Part shown: in pieces, positions 62,901-64,000 of the stretch | How positions within the stretch are numbered: the stretch's first letter is position 1 | Layout of the letters: each line of letters opens with the position of its first letter | Assembly (NCBI GenBank): GCA_016748015.1 | Contig: JAAOMT010000082.1 | Location: 322,812-386,811, forward strand | Source: Geosiphon pyriformis | Taxonomy: Eukaryota > Glomeromycota > Glomeromycetes > Archaeosporales > Geosiphonaceae | Direction of reading: 5' to 3' | Length of the DNA stretch: 64,000 nucleotides | The notes under the pieces: model-generated | The model's database searches: none | Seen by the model: only the letters and a program-made list of their open reading frames with translations | What the model was told of the DNA's origin: nothing | Made by a program: the position numbers and the translations under genes

Positions 62901-63500
62901 ACACCTTGAACATTTACAAAAGGTTTTTAATCTTCTCAGAAATGCAGGTCTCAAGATCAACCCAATCAAATCTTTTTTTGGAAGACAATCCACCCAATTC
63001 CTTGGCCATCTTATTACAAAAGATAGAATCTTCCCTGATCCAGCCAAAGTGAAAAAAGTTCAGAACATAAGACAACCAATAAATGTTCATAAGTTATGTT
63101 CTTTCTTTGGTTTGGCCTCCTATTATCGCAAATTTGTTAAGAATTTCTCCAAAATTGCCTCTTCACTTAATCAGCTACTCAGAAAAAATATCAACTACCA
63201 TTGGGGCACACATCAGCAGAAAGCATTTGAAACTCTCAAAGAAAAATTGGTTACAGAATCTATTCTCAAGCAACCTGATCTGGATCAACTTTTCATCTTT
63301 CACACTGATGCATCTGGTTATGGACTTGGTGCTGTTCTCTCACAAAAAGATGAAGATGGCAGAGAACATACAATAGTCTATGCCAGTAGAACCCTTACAC
63401 CAGCAGAAAAGAATTATTCAGTTACTGAGCAGGAATGCTTAGCAGTAGTTTGGGCTACCAGCTACTGGGATAAGTATCTCCTTGGTGTTGTTACCAGTAG
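59951..63500 (+). pseudogene. Ty3/gypsy gag-pol, stop-ridden and missing integrase
   Basis: Gag capsid region at 59951-60490 (LPLFRGNVQDLIKWLDDFER, then YLQGSPATWF), broken by TGA at 60491, TAA at 60605 and TAG at 60737. The CCHC zinc knuckle CYRCGLTEHFSRDC is at 60782-60823. From about 60970 reading continues in the -1 frame: aspartic protease with DSRLS where DSGSS is expected (about 61480), TGA at 61561, an acidic stretch at about 61835-61910, TGA at 62167 and more stops at 62425, 62512 and 62719. Reverse transcriptase has FSTIDL and the catalytic YLDD (about 62860). RNase H has FHTDASGYGLGAVLSQ and YASRTLTPAEKNYSVTEQE (about 63297-63435). The text stops at KYLLG; integrase and 3' LTR are absent. 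Several stops fit CGA, CAA or CAG changed by a single C-to-T. Not mobile on its own. Confidence 0.9.
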
Positions 63501-63519
63501 AATTTTAGCTATTAATTAG

Positions 63520-64000
63520 CATGAAATTTCCTTTATAATTCCTATCATTAATTAGCATATATTATTATCGTTTTGAATTTCACTTATTATTTAATCAAAT
63601 TAGCAATTATCATCATTTAATCAATAACCCGATTTGGACCATAGAAATTGAGATGATCAATTTACACAATACCCTGAACCATATAACATAGCCAAAATTT
63701 GCCGAAATTAATGAAAATTGGCCGAAATAATTCATAGTTCAGCGAAATAACTTGTAGTTCGCCGAAATGTATCTTTAGTTCACCGAAATTCTAGAAAAGA
63801 GAAAAAGTGCAAGTTCAAAGACTAGTACTACAACAAGTTGTATAAAAGAAGAGCTTTTCTCTTCAAGAAAATGTATCTTCTGATATCTTACCATAGTATC
63901 TTACTTTAGGTATCTTAATTAGAACAAATCACTTTTTACATATCTCAAATAAAAATTAAATATTCGAAAACCAAATCCTTTGATTATTACACTTGAAATT
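63520..64000. repeat. Unassigned repeat with GCCGAAAT units
   Basis: After the gypsy break, 63697-63795 holds five degenerate units of about 20 bp built on (G)CCGAAAT with a trailing ATAGTTC or TTAGTTC. A TATAAAAGAAGAGC box follows at about 63841, then a region with repeated GTATCTT. This looks like a promoter-bearing end (LTR or other) of a different element running off the window. No ORF was seen. Confidence 0.5.

Overview
This looks like nuclear DNA from a very AT-rich fungus, most likely an arbuscular mycorrhizal fungus close to Rhizophagus (Glomeromycotina). That is an inference. It rests on short GT-AG introns (62-127 bp), long nearly pure A/T stretches, a BTB-BACK-TLDc protein, a decayed protein kinase of the type abundant in these fungi, and dense class I transposon debris. 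No rRNA, tRNA or CRISPR array was found by eye. Gene models were built by joining exons by hand at GT-AG sites. The four main intact models close in frame (374, 899, 492 and 537 codons), and the secreted-protein model gives 598 codons.

Layout. 1-10.4 kb: two minus-strand class-3 lipase-like genes, at 399-1958 and 8930-10440, with a decayed kinase fragment at 2.4-2.9 kb. The first lipase carries an in-frame stop; the second reads through. In both, the catalytic serine of the GHSxGG elbow is glycine, while the expected Asp and His remain. 10.4-18 kb: extremely AT-rich and featureless apart from one GC-richer island at 12.36-12.47 kb. 18.3-18.6 kb: Tc1/mariner transposase relic. 20.9-24.1 kb: six-exon ABCA-type half transporter. 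27.2-28.2 kb: threefold tandem repeat ending in a purine tract. 32.2-33.8 kb: BTB-BACK-TLDc gene. 35.0-36.3 kb: a second copy of the 3' half of the first lipase and its downstream region. 38.8-40.6 kb: three-exon cytochrome P450. 41.1-41.5 kb: an unexplained higher-GC island. 41.5-50.5 kb: AT-rich, with decayed retroelement copies. 51.7-53.6 kb: a secreted repeat protein (Asn-Gly repeats, then a Thr-rich linker, then a Ser-Thr-Pro-rich tail). 54.2-64 kb: nested retroelements, comprising decayed and less decayed copies of one ORF1-like element, three copies of one LTR-like sequence, a Ty3/gypsy gag-pol with stops and no integrase, and a final repeat rich in GCCGAAAT.

The host genes are single, scattered, intron-bearing loci and do not form a pathway. 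Repeated themes are membrane or secreted proteins (lipase-like, ABC, P450, repeat protein) and transposons losing G:C pairs by C-to-T and G-to-A change. The best leads are the serine-less lipase family, the secreted tripartite repeat protein, and the graded transition decay of the retroelements.
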